A stretch of 27,797 bases of DNA from Ophiostoma sp. CBS 140.51 (lineage: Eukaryota > Ascomycota > Sordariomycetes > Ophiostomatales > Ophiostomataceae). Below, piece by piece: positions 10,060 through 18,703 of this stretch. The notes beneath the pieces were generated by a model. The model was not told where the DNA came from. It ran no database searches and saw only the letters and a program-made list of their open reading frames with translations. Numbering within the stretch: the stretch's first letter is position 1; each line of letters opens with the position of its first letter. The position numbers and the translations under genes were made by a program. Location: positions 1 through 27,797 of the forward strand of contig JANSLP010000390.1 of the NCBI GenBank assembly GCA_029298735.1, given 5' to 3'.

Positions 10060-10941
10060 TGTGAAGGTTGAGGAAGGTGAAGAAATATGTAAACAAAGGA
10101 GTGAATGTGTTCGTGTGATAGACCGCTATTGTCCTTTGTCCCAGTCTACTGTGTACAACAGATGGCAATCCACTCGAATAAATACTCGTGGCTTTGAACG
10201 TCCATCGTGGTGAGAACCATCCGGTGCTAGTCCCGGCACGTTCCTGGTTTTCTTTTATTTTCTTTTCATTTACTAATTTACTTTCTTGAAATGGCCATTT
10301 TCTTCACGCTCGGTTTTTTCCCTTTATCTTCCTTGGCCCCTCAGTCCTCTCCACCGTTCCCCGCACGCACGGGTGCCATCGCATGCACCTCGTGTCATGG
10401 GCCCCCATGGCAAGGAGTGGTATGCGGGGATGCGGCGTTGGTGGTCGTGAGATGAGCGTGTGTCGGTATAATTGCCGAAAAGACCACAGTGACAGTAAAA
10501 CTTCAAGTATGCCGTAATAACACTGGTGACTCTCCGCGGCCTTCGATCGAAGAATGTACTATTGGAATAGAAACTGCCGTGCCTGTATTTTAGAAGTCAT
10601 TGTGAGTTTTTAGCATGATAAAGCTTACATCGTCAAATACATTGAAAAAGAGAATATATGAAAAACGGTACAAAAAAAGCGTTAGGAGATAACCCCAGAT
10701 CTATCACTCTAATGCCTATTCTAGAATACGAGTGGCGTCATGACCAGCACTGTATTAAGCTCTGCACATCGGACACAGCGAAATACGAGAACAATGGGGT
10801 CCATAAAATGTCAGAATGTCAGACGAGGTCATCTTTTATTGTCAGCGCCCGAGATATATAGGAATACTCAGCCTTGTCTATCGTCGTCTATATTGGCTAA
10901 TTACAACGTTGCACTTGGTTTTCATGCTCTTTCCTCGCCGT
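10060..10941. other. Intergenic: esterase promoter and permease 3' region
   Basis: This 882-bp stretch separates two minus-strand genes. The half next to 10060 is the promoter of the secreted esterase and contains two GCGGGG-type sites, listed separately. A GGCTAA hexamer (XlnR-type GGCTAR) lies at 10895-10900, but that is about 840 bp from the esterase start and close to the permease stop. No gene is evident. Confidence 0.5.
10359..10429. promoter_or_regulatory. Two possible CreA (carbon catabolite repressor) sites
   Basis: CCCCGC at 10359-10364 and GCGGGG at 10424-10429 both match the CreA/CRE1 consensus SYGGRG, in opposite orientations. They lie about 300 and 365 bp upstream of the secreted esterase start. 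Paired CreA sites are common in promoters of glucose-repressed plant-wall-degrading enzymes. The hexamer is short, so chance occurrence is possible. Confidence 0.35.
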
Positions 10942-12615
10942 TCAGACGACATCCTTCAACACCGACTCTTCTTGCTGCATGGGAGTGATGTCAGTGCCCG
11001 TAATAATCACGTCGTCGTCGGCAAAGTAGCCGTCGGACTGCTTCATTGTCTCGAACGTTTTGGCGTCTTCACCGGAATGGTAGGCCGGGTAGATGTTGAT
11101 GGGCCAGATCTTGTTGAACACGTAGTAGAGCAGACCGCCCACAGTAAATGACAGCACCAGACCCAACGAATACAGGTGCTTGCTGCCTGCGTTATAGTTT
11201 GTATGGAATGAGCCGGCCAGACCGTTAATGACGACGGCGACGCCAATGGCCCAAGCCACGAACGCCCGGATGTTGAAGCCGCCATTGTACCAATACGGGC
11301 TGCTAGGAGCCCCGTTGTACAAAGAGGGGATATGAACATTGCCCTTGCGGATGACAAAGTAGTCGACAATCATAATGGCCACGAGGGGCGACAGGAAACA
11401 CACATAGGAACCCAGGAAGGTCAAGAAACTGGCGGCCGAGGCGACAATCTTCCACGGGACAGTGGCCAGGGCCAGGACAGCGCACAGTACTTGGCCGCGG
11501 ACGATGTTGAAATAACGCGGGAACAGACCGCTCAGGTCGGAGCCGACGGGAAGGGCATTGGATGCCAGGTTGGTGGCAACAACGGCCAAAATCTGGATGG
11601 TGCAGGCCAAGAACACGGCCGTGCGGGCACCGGCATGCCAGTAGTGGTCCAGGATGGCATTGTACAAATCCCAAATGTTCCAGTAGGCCGTGCCCCAGAG
11701 CGTCTTGACAGCACTTGAGGATGCAATGCCCAGGAAGGTGCACAGGGACTTGGCAATCACCAGACCGATCCACTGCGGCCAGGTGGTGTTGCGTGGGTGT
11801 TTGGCATAACGGGCAAGATCCGGGTTGGACGTCACTTCAGGGATGATACTGCCGGATACCGAGTTGACACCCGTCAAAAATGCCCAGGCGACGCCCGACG
11901 ACGTCAAGACTTTTGTTTGCAGAGCATGCGTGTCACCCAGACCGTGTGTCTTGCCGACAATAAAGGCAAACGTGGCCAGCAGCACGGGCGGTGCCAGCAC
12001 ACTCTTAATCGTGTACAGCCAGCGGGCCCGCGACGGGTGAATCAGCATGAAGCCCAGCTGGATGAACCAAAAGACAAAAAAGGCAGTGATTCCCTGGGTC
12101 GTGTTGCCGGCCGATTTGGGCAAGTGGTTGGGCACATTTGTCCACTTGCTGCCAAAGGCGCAACGCAACAAGACGCTCATGAGCTGGCCGGCATAGTAGG
12201 ACTGAGTGCCAAAGTAGAAGATAGCGACGATTCCACGGATAAACACAAAGAAGAGCGAGCCGTACATGCCGGTTGACAGGCGAAGGTAGACAGGGTAGCC
12301 AATATGGTAGACGGAGGGACCACGGGAGTTGAGCATCAGCATGGTGCCGGTGATCATCGTCGCCGTAATGGCCGCCAAAGTAGCTTGCCACCACAGCAGA
12401 CCCAGACTGATCAGACTCGAGCCCGTGTTCCAGGCAATCGGGTTGAATGATACGGCCCAGAAAAAGGCAAAGTAGTTCCAGTGAGTCCAGAGGCGCGCCG
12501 ACGGCGGCGTCGGATCAAGATCTTCATTGCCCCACTTTTTAGTGTCTTCCTGCTGCTCGTGGAAGATGCTCTCCTTAGTGCGGAGAGCATTGTCGAGTTT
12601 GGTGAGGATGGACAT
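10942..12615 (-). CDS. NCS1-family permease, Fur type (probable allantoin/uracil permease)
   Basis: A single exon encodes 557 aa, close to the usual 500-580 aa of fungal NCS1 Fur-type carriers. The N-terminus is cytoplasmic, and about 12 membrane segments follow. Family landmarks are WTHWNYFAFFWAVSFNPIAW before and in TM1, the NSRGPSVYHIGYPVY loop, the RGIVAIFYFGTQSYYAG segment, TGVNSVSGSIIPEVTSNPD in the middle, SNALPVGSDLSGLFPRY, and VDYFVIRKGNVHIPSLY near the end. Fungal Fur-type proteins (Dal4, Fur4, FurA, FurD) import allantoin, uracil or related compounds by H+ symport across the plasma membrane. Allantoin is favoured here because the gene is divergent from an allantoinase across a 640-bp promoter. 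That substrate is an inference from context. Confidence 0.88.
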   Translation of the reverse strand: MSILTKLDNALRTKESIFHEQQEDTKKWGNEDLDPTPPSARLWTHWNYFAFFWAVSFNPIAWNTGSSLISLGLLWWQATLAAITATMITGTMLMLNSRGPSVYHIGYPVYLRLSTGMYGSLFFVFIRGIVAIFYFGTQSYYAGQLMSVLLRCAFGSKWTNVPNHLPKSAGNTTQGITAFFVFWFIQLGFMLIHPSRARWLYTIKSVLAPPVLLATFAFIVGKTHGLGDTHALQTKVLTSSGVAWAFLTGVNSVSGSIIPEVTSNPDLARYAKHPRNTTWPQWIGLVIAKSLCTFLGIASSSAVKTLWGTAYWNIWDLYNAILDHYWHAGARTAVFLACTIQILAVVATNLASNALPVGSDLSGLFPRYFNIVRGQVLCAVLALATVPWKIVASAASFLTFLGSYVCFLSPLVAIMIVDYFVIRKGNVHIPSLYNGAPSSPYWYNGGFNIRAFVAWAIGVAVVINGLAGSFHTNYNAGSKHLYSLGLVLSFTVGGLLYYVFNKIWPINIYPAYHSGEDAKTFETMKQSDGYFADDDVIITGTDITPMQQEESVLKDVV

Positions 12616-13255
12616 GTCGGCAGGTCAAAGGGATGTCGTGATGTTTGTCGTTACGTCCACGGTGAATGTCTTGGCAAAATCATCCTTTGAATACGGTGAG
12701 GAACAGCAGCTTCGTCGAATAAATACCTGATCCTTCGACAAAACGGCAGTCTCCGTACATGCCGCATGCTATCGTCACTACGACGGCATCTCAACGAGTC
12801 AAGCGACAACGGCCGGCATTTGCGATATCACCTGCATGCTGTCTTATCTTGTCTTCTACGGACAGAAGCTGGGAATGACAAAACAAACTGGACTTGAGAG
12901 ACGGGAAATAATCGACTGGCACAAAACAATAGGCCGCCGTCAATAAAGGAAACGAAATCAAATCAAGAAGTGATCAGCAAGGGGCAAGGATAGCCGAGTC
13001 CCGTCAAAAGCTCTTATCTTTTGCTGTGGGTCGATTGGCGAACGGATGATTGTTGATGGGAATTGTGGGTGAAGAATTACAGGTTATCGGGTTACGGCTT
13101 ACATCGCCGACTTGGTGGGTGAAATCCGTAATCCGTGGCCCCGGTCTCGGTGATAAACTGACAGGGACTGGATTGCGTTAGGTTATGTATGACCACGCTT
13201 CTGTCCACATCATCCAATCGTCATCTTGTCACATCAACACCAACCACTGCCCGCC
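12616..13255. promoter_or_regulatory. Divergent permease/allantoinase promoter with GATA motifs
   Basis: This 640-bp head-to-head region serves both genes. It contains HGATAR motifs (AreA/NIT2 GATA factor) at 12844-12849 and 13014-13019 (TTATCT, reverse strand), 13084-13089 (TTATCG, reverse) and 13151-13156 (TGATAA). This fits nitrogen-metabolite repression of both genes. I looked for the purine activator site TCGG-N6-CCGA (UaY) and found no perfect copy. GATA hexamers are frequent by chance, so only the clustering supports function. Confidence 0.55.
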
Positions 13256-14347
13256 ATGGCCACACACAACCCCGACGGCAGCGCCGCATCCCTCGACGCC
13301 ACCAACATTGATCCTCTCCGTGACACTGTCTACGATTTCCCCCGCGACTTGGTCGGTTACGGCCGGTCCCCGCCCAGTGCCCGGTGGCCCAACGGCGCCA
13401 AGATTGCCGTCTCCTTTGTCATCAACTACGAAGAGGGCGCAGAGCGCAGTGTGCAAAACGGCGATGCCCAGTCGGAGAACCGGTTGTGGGAGCAGTCGGA
13501 CAACAAGCCGGCCCAGATGGGTGCTCGGTCTTTAAATCCGGAGAGCGACTACGACTACGGCTCGCGTGTCGGCGTGTGGCGGCTGCTGGACTGCTTCGAG
13601 AAGCACAAGATGCCCGTCACAGCGTTTGCAGTCGGCCAGGCCTTTGAAAAGAACCCGGCGGTGGCTGTGGCGTTTTGTCAGAATGGGCACGAGATTGCAT
13701 CGCATGGCTACCGGTGGGTGACGTACAATGGGATGACGCCAGAACTTGAAAAGGAGTATGTGAAGAGGCAGCTCGAGTCATTGAAAGCAAGCACGGGCAA
13801 GTACCCTGTAGGGTGGTATTACGGTGCACTCTCGCCACGGTCCAAGGCCATCATACACGAAATCTACAAGGAGATGGACATTCCGCTGCTGTACGAGAGC
13901 GACAGCTACTGTGACGACCTGCCGTACTGGGTCGACGTCCCGGCCGAGAAGGATTCTACAGATCCCAAAGGCATGCTGATGGTGCCATATTCGTGAGTTT
14001 CCCCCCTAGACCATCGTCACATTTATGAGCCACTGCTTATTCTTACTGCCAGCTACGACTGCAATGATGTCAAGTACCACACGGCGTCCGGCTGGAGCAC
14101 CACGTCTGATTTCGAGGAGTATCTCAAGACAGCCTTTGATGTTCTGTACGAAGAGGGTGCACGCGGGTCGCCCAAAATGATGTCCATCGGCCTGCACTGC
14201 CGCATCAGCGGGAAAGTCGGTCGGTTTGCGGCGGTCCGCAACTTTGTCGAGTACATTGCCGCCAAGCCGGACGTGTGGGTGACGACCCGCAAAGACATTG
14301 CCCAGCACTGGCGGGAGACCTACCCATATAAAAAGGGTTCTCTGTAG
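13256..14347 (+). CDS. PuuE-type allantoinase (polysaccharide-deacetylase superfamily)
   Basis: Two exons (13256-13992 and 14053-14347) encode 343 aa. The intron 13993-14052 (GTGAGT donor, GCCAG acceptor) restores the motif VPYSYDCNDVKYH. The start is the ATG at 13256 in context GCCATGG. Family landmarks are YDFPRDLVGYGRSPPSARWP, SFVINYEEGAERS, YDYGSRVGVWRL, EIASHGYRWVTY, YESDSYCDDLPYW and MMSIGLHCRISGKVGR. PuuE hydrolyses allantoin to allantoate in purine degradation. It is unrelated to the metal-dependent amidohydrolase allantoinases (DAL1 type). The deacetylase metal motifs are altered: NYEEG (57-61) replaces the usual TFDDG, and HGYRW (150-154) replaces HxxxH. This agrees with the metal-independent PuuE enzymes. 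An AATAAA at 14361 may serve polyadenylation. The peptide has no obvious targeting signal. Confidence 0.9.
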
Positions 14348-15520
14348 ACGTACGGTAGAGAATAAATGCAGATTCACTTTGCTTTCTATTTTTTATATTT
14401 GGTCCTCAGGAGCTCCCAATTAGGAATTGCCCAATTGTGTAATTCTTGGCTTTTTGATCTTGGCTCGGCCATGGCTGGTGGTGGCTTGAGCGGACCGTCC
14501 GACGAAATAAGCTTATCTCTCGGTACCACGGCACCAACGCCTGACGCCTCGGTGATATGAACCAATGAGCTGACAACAAATGAGGCGACATCTTTCTTCT
14601 TTTCTCTGCTTTCTTCGTATCGCTTATTGCCGGACAGCTCTGTATCTTATCGATTGCAGAATACAGAACAGGCATTTTGTTCCACGAATTGCTATTACCG
14701 CCAGACGGCATCTGTGAACGATATCAGCCCAATATACCACCCGAAAAGCCTCACTAATAACTTTCTTTTTTAAACGTACACCTGTGCCGTCCCTCTCTAA
14801 CCTAATTAATGGGTATGCTCTCTTGTGCTCCCTGTGCCCCCTGTGCCCCCTGTACCTGTCGTGTCTCTATGGCCGTTCCATCGCATGCCAACACAGCTAC
14901 AAAGCCTTGTTCTAGGTCACCATCTTGCAGTTTGAGAAGCACGGCTAAGTGCATCACGAAAGCTAGAACTGAATGACTCGCAACTTTATCGAGGTGGTAT
15001 TAGGTTGTGACTTGTAGCCCCCTGTATAAGAGGCAGCCCATTCCTCTCGTCTCTTGCACCACCTCCTCTTAATGCTATGGTATTTCACACTGCCACAGAC
15101 GCCCTTCGGGATAGCTGCCTTATGAAGCGGCCTCACGGAAAGGGCCGACGTAAGATTATGTGATAGTATCCGGGCAGGCAACTCGCTTCGCCAAAACAGC
15201 GTAAGATTCAAGTTTTGTTATTTGTGGAAGATTACACAACCACGCCTTCTGTCGGTCATATATTGTCTTGTCACTGCTCTGGGTCTTTTTTTGGCCTCAT
15301 GGGGCAAGGATAAAATATTAGCTGTTGAGGTGAAGCTATTAGCAGTGGGTATTGTGATTATGTAAGTGGAGAGGTGGTTTTGAAAGAGAAGAACTCGGTT
15401 GAAGGAATGGCGGGGACAGTGAAATTATGCTTAAATTTTTGTGGCCAGATAAAAAAAACACTAACTCTAGTGATATCGTAACGCAAGGTAGAACAACTTC
15501 GGTCAACATACAGCTTAAAC
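14348..15520. other. Convergent spacer between allantoinase and nitrate transporter genes
   Basis: The two flanking genes end towards each other, so this 1.17-kb stretch holds two 3' UTRs and no promoter is required. It includes a small 9-bp tandem repeat at 14830-14856. It marks the boundary between the allantoin pair and the nitrate cluster. No RNA gene or coding region was recognised. Confidence 0.5.
14830..14856. repeat. Three tandem 9-bp CCCTGTGCC units
   Basis: Two exact copies of CCCTGTGCC are followed by one copy with a single change (CCCTGTACC). It is a short, C-rich microsatellite-like array in the convergent spacer. No function is apparent. Confidence 0.75.
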
Positions 15521-17435
15521 TTATCTACCACCAACTTGGCCCTTGGGGATAGGCCTAATCCATCCTACCAAAATATTCACGCCCACAGAAATTGCGCCAA
15601 TAATCCAAATCGACTTTGCATAGGCAGTGCTGTTATAGCGGAAGACAATAGCAAAGATGATGCCTCCAAAATTGCCGCTCGCGCCGACAAGCCCTGAAAC
15701 AATGCCTGTTTTGAAAAGAATTAGAAAAGTCCAAATATTGACACCGAAACGTAGTAAATAGAAGATGATATAACTTACCATTGGCAAATGGGTGTACGTG
15801 TGGTACCACGGCAAAGACGGCACCGTTGGCAGCCTCGATAAAGAACGCAAGGCCTGCCATGAGGCCAAACATGACACTTTCGCTGCGAGGGTTCGACAAT
15901 CCGATGGCGATTTCAAAGACACCGGCAACGACTCCCAAGAACACCATCCAAAGCTTCTTGGCCCAGACGGAGTGCGTATGCTGGTAGATGTAGTCGCTCA
16001 CCAGGCCGCCAGCGGGCCGAAACAATACGTTGAGCAGTCCAAACATGGCGGCCCAGTTGCCGGAACCAGTCTGGCCCAGGGCAGGGAAGTTCTCATAGTA
16101 ATAAGATCCAATGTTGGAGTCAATCACCAGCTCGGCGCCTGGTACGCTACTGGTTAGACCATGAGAGACTCGTCGAGAATACGAGGGGATATAAAAGAGC
16201 TTACCAAATGAGCAAGCATAGACTGCAGCAAGCGCGAGAGACTGTGGGCTGAAGAGAACAGACAGAGCCTCCCGCAGTGTCGGGTTGACAACCATTTCCC
16301 CAAGAGCGGTGGCCACAATTTCCACGTCCGGGTCCAGCACAGCGCCTTCGAGCTGAGAGGGATCTTTCTCGGGCACCGGGGACTTGGGCTGAGGAAGCTC
16401 CTTTTCTTCTTTATTTTCGTCCAACGGTTTCTGGGTCAAAGAGCCGTCGGACTTCAGAGCCTCGTCCACCTGCTCCGTGAATATTGGCTCCGGAGGTGGG
16501 GAAGCGGCTGCCGACTGGCCTTGGATGACGAGATGCCGCTCCGACCACTTGCCCGTCGGTGTGTCTTCACATAACACGAGCATGGCAACGGCGACAACTG
16601 TGATAAGGATAAATGGCACAATAAATGCAACACGCCAGGCCACGTGGTCAGTGAGACCCCGTGAGTGGACGAGAGAGTCAAACACGGCTGGCATGACGAA
16701 GCTGTGGAAAACAATAGTCAGTAAAGAAGATATGATTCCGAAGGAATAAATTGACATACTACACGACACCGCCACCGGCGTTGCCCCAGCCGCCGGCCAG
16801 AGCGTTAGCTGTGCCAACCACATTCTTGTCGAAGAACCCGGTGCACCACACCTGGCAAGGCACAAAGGTTGCGCCCAGGATTCCGATAAAGAAGCGGAGG
16901 GCGATGAGGCCGTTTGCGGTTTGGACCAGGCCCGCCATAGCTGTCGGAATAGCACCACAGAGCATGGCTCCCACAAACACATAACGCGGACCAAACTTGT
17001 CACAGAGAGGACCAGCCACTAAGCGAACAAGGAGCCTGTAAAAATGGAAAGGTCAGCAAGGTTCCAATACCGACATCATAAATAGGCCGTAATTAAGAAG
17101 AGTAACATACGTTGCCAGCAGGGCCACCATGTTTGAGTCGGCTATCTCAGACGAGGTCATGTTCAGATCTTTCTTGATCGTAATGGTTAACTATGCCATG
17201 AGAAATCATGTCAGCATAACCGTCAAACTTCCAAGTAAAGAAAGAGACGCGGGTGACTAACTAGTGGAGGAAAGGCAAACCATGACAGGAAGGATGTCAT
17301 GAAGCCCAGCCATGAGAAGAAAAACACGCGCCCATAGCGGTTGAAAGGGTTCAATATGGGGACGGACATGGCCTTCTGGGTCAAGGCATTGACTTCCGGC
17401 TGCCCGAAATAGATGATCTTGTTGGCTGCCGCCAT
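15521..17435 (-). CDS. nrtA: High-affinity nitrate transporter (NNP/MFS family)
   Basis: Six exons encode 523 aa; introns are at 17191-17261, 17036-17110, 16702-16759, 16139-16204 and 15706-15778. All keep frame and rebuild the family sequence. The protein is a 12-segment MFS carrier with both nitrate signatures: AGGWGNAGGG (165-174) and VGASGNFGG (469-477). It also has the two substrate-binding arginines: Arg89 in LLVRLVAGPL (TM2) and Arg383 in LFRPAGGLVSD (TM8), corresponding to R87 and R368 of Aspergillus NrtA. A long hydrophilic loop between TM6 and TM7, rich in Pro, Glu and Lys (about 220-310), is typical of fungal members. It imports nitrate (and nitrite) with protons at the plasma membrane. 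It lies downstream of niaD on the same strand. Two NirA/NIT4-type sites lie 318-445 bp upstream. Confidence 0.95.
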
Positions 17436-17752
17436 GATGCCGTGTTGTCTGTGTTGCAATAAAGTTGAGGCTTCGGGACAATGGTAACGAAACTGTAATG
17501 CTGTTCACGACACGAGCGGAAATACAAAGTTCATGGTTGACCCTTCAGTATGACGAGCAGACTACGCTTGTTTATTAACTTGTTCATGATTGCAAACTTC
17601 AAACTTGAGTATTTTGAAAATTCTGTTATCGAGTGGCTTACACGAGGCTCTGATATTCCGGCCACTTAAACAGGAAGGATGTGATGCTGTGGGTGGCATG
17701 GGGACCGTCCGGTGCCTTTCACGTGGTGGCGGCCAGATTACTGACACTTGAG

Positions 17753-17760
17753 CTCCGCGG
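17753..17760 (+). promoter_or_regulatory. NirA/NIT4-type site, proximal
   Basis: CTCCGCGG is an exact match to the Aspergillus NirA consensus CTCCGHGG. With the next base it also forms the symmetrical TCCGCGGA octamer bound by Neurospora NIT4. It lies 318 bp upstream of the nrtA start codon. These Zn2Cys6 activators mediate nitrate induction. Confidence 0.7.
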
Positions 17761-17823
17761 ACATGTTTGTTCAAGGGCTGAGCTCGTCTAATACCCATAT
17801 AAACGGCATCCCCACGACATGGG

Positions 17824-17973
17824 TGATAATAAAGACCCTCTTTTTTGACAGATAAGGATGAAATCGAGAGTCTCCGCGGGCATTGTCGAGAAATAGCTGC
17901 CTTGTGATTCGCCCGGGAGACGTGAGATACTGCCTTATCTGTTGTGGGAACCAAGATTGGGTTATAAAGATAA
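17824..17973. promoter_or_regulatory. Cluster of four GATA-factor sites upstream of nrtA
   Basis: HGATAR motifs occur at 17824-17829 (TGATAA), 17850-17855 (AGATAA), 17935-17940 (TTATCT, reverse) and 17968-17973 (AGATAA), four in 150 bp. This density, interleaved with a perfect NirA/NIT4 site, supports AreA/NIT2 control of nrtA. Confidence 0.6.
17872..17879 (+). promoter_or_regulatory. NirA/NIT4-type site, distal
   Basis: A second exact CTCCGCGG, in the same orientation, lies 119 bp further upstream. GATA motifs lie close on both sides, at 17850-17855 and 17935-17940. Paired activator and GATA sites are the usual arrangement in fungal nitrate promoters. Confidence 0.7.
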
Positions 17974-18703
17974 CGTCCCGCCACGTGTAAGGTTCAAGAG
18001 GTCGAGATTTTGCAAATTTCAACAGGCCTGGACCAAACAGCAAGCTCGCAAAAAACACCCAGATAAGACGACGGTGCACATGAAGTGAAAATTTTCAGCG
18101 TCCTGCCACCGCATGTAACACAATGAAGAAGCACGAAAAAGATATACATCCTTTGAAGCGGCAATGGCGTACAGACGACCAACTACTACCTCCTTGCTGC
18201 CAACACGAAGCATTTGGCGGTTTTCCTTTTCTCTGCTCCTTATTCTGGAAACGGAGTGCCCCGTTTTTGTTATCTATAAGCTGAGGCAAGGCGAGTATCC
18301 ACTTTCTTTGATTGGCCTTAGTCGTCTTCTTACACCCCATTGGTTACTTCTACATGTACTTCAATTTCTCTGTAAATTGAGTGGAAGAGCAGGTACTCCT
18401 CCAACGAGTGAGCCGATAGCATCACGTGATAGTACGGAAGAAACAATATCCTCAGGTCAAGGAGATAAAGAATACATGGCACGGGCGGCAACAAGGGGAC
18501 TCAGAGCAGCCATGGCATATTTGACTTTAATTTTGATTTCTCTTGGTCTGTTAAAATAAAAATGCAGAATTTTCGCCCCTTCACTTACTTGTAAATATTT
18601 CATCGATTTAAAAGCACCATAAAATCTGTTTAGAATTTACTTATCATCAGAGGTTTGTTTGATACGCTGTGAGAATTTTATTTTTATCATCTATGGCTGC
18701 GTC

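Larger units (their letters stand above)
17436..18703. other. nrtA promoter and niaD 3' region
   Basis: This 1.27-kb region lies between the nrtA start and the niaD stop, both on the minus strand. The nrtA-proximal half contains the NirA/NIT4-type and GATA motifs listed separately. The niaD-proximal part (about 18560-18660) is AT-rich, as expected of a 3' UTR. A 131-codon plus-strand frame at 18164-18559 resembles nothing known and is not annotated. Confidence 0.6.

Noticed and set aside
18164..18559. Plus-strand frame of 131 codons between nrtA and niaD
   Set aside because: No recognisable motif; it lies in the promoter and 3'-UTR interval and has no supporting splice or context evidence.
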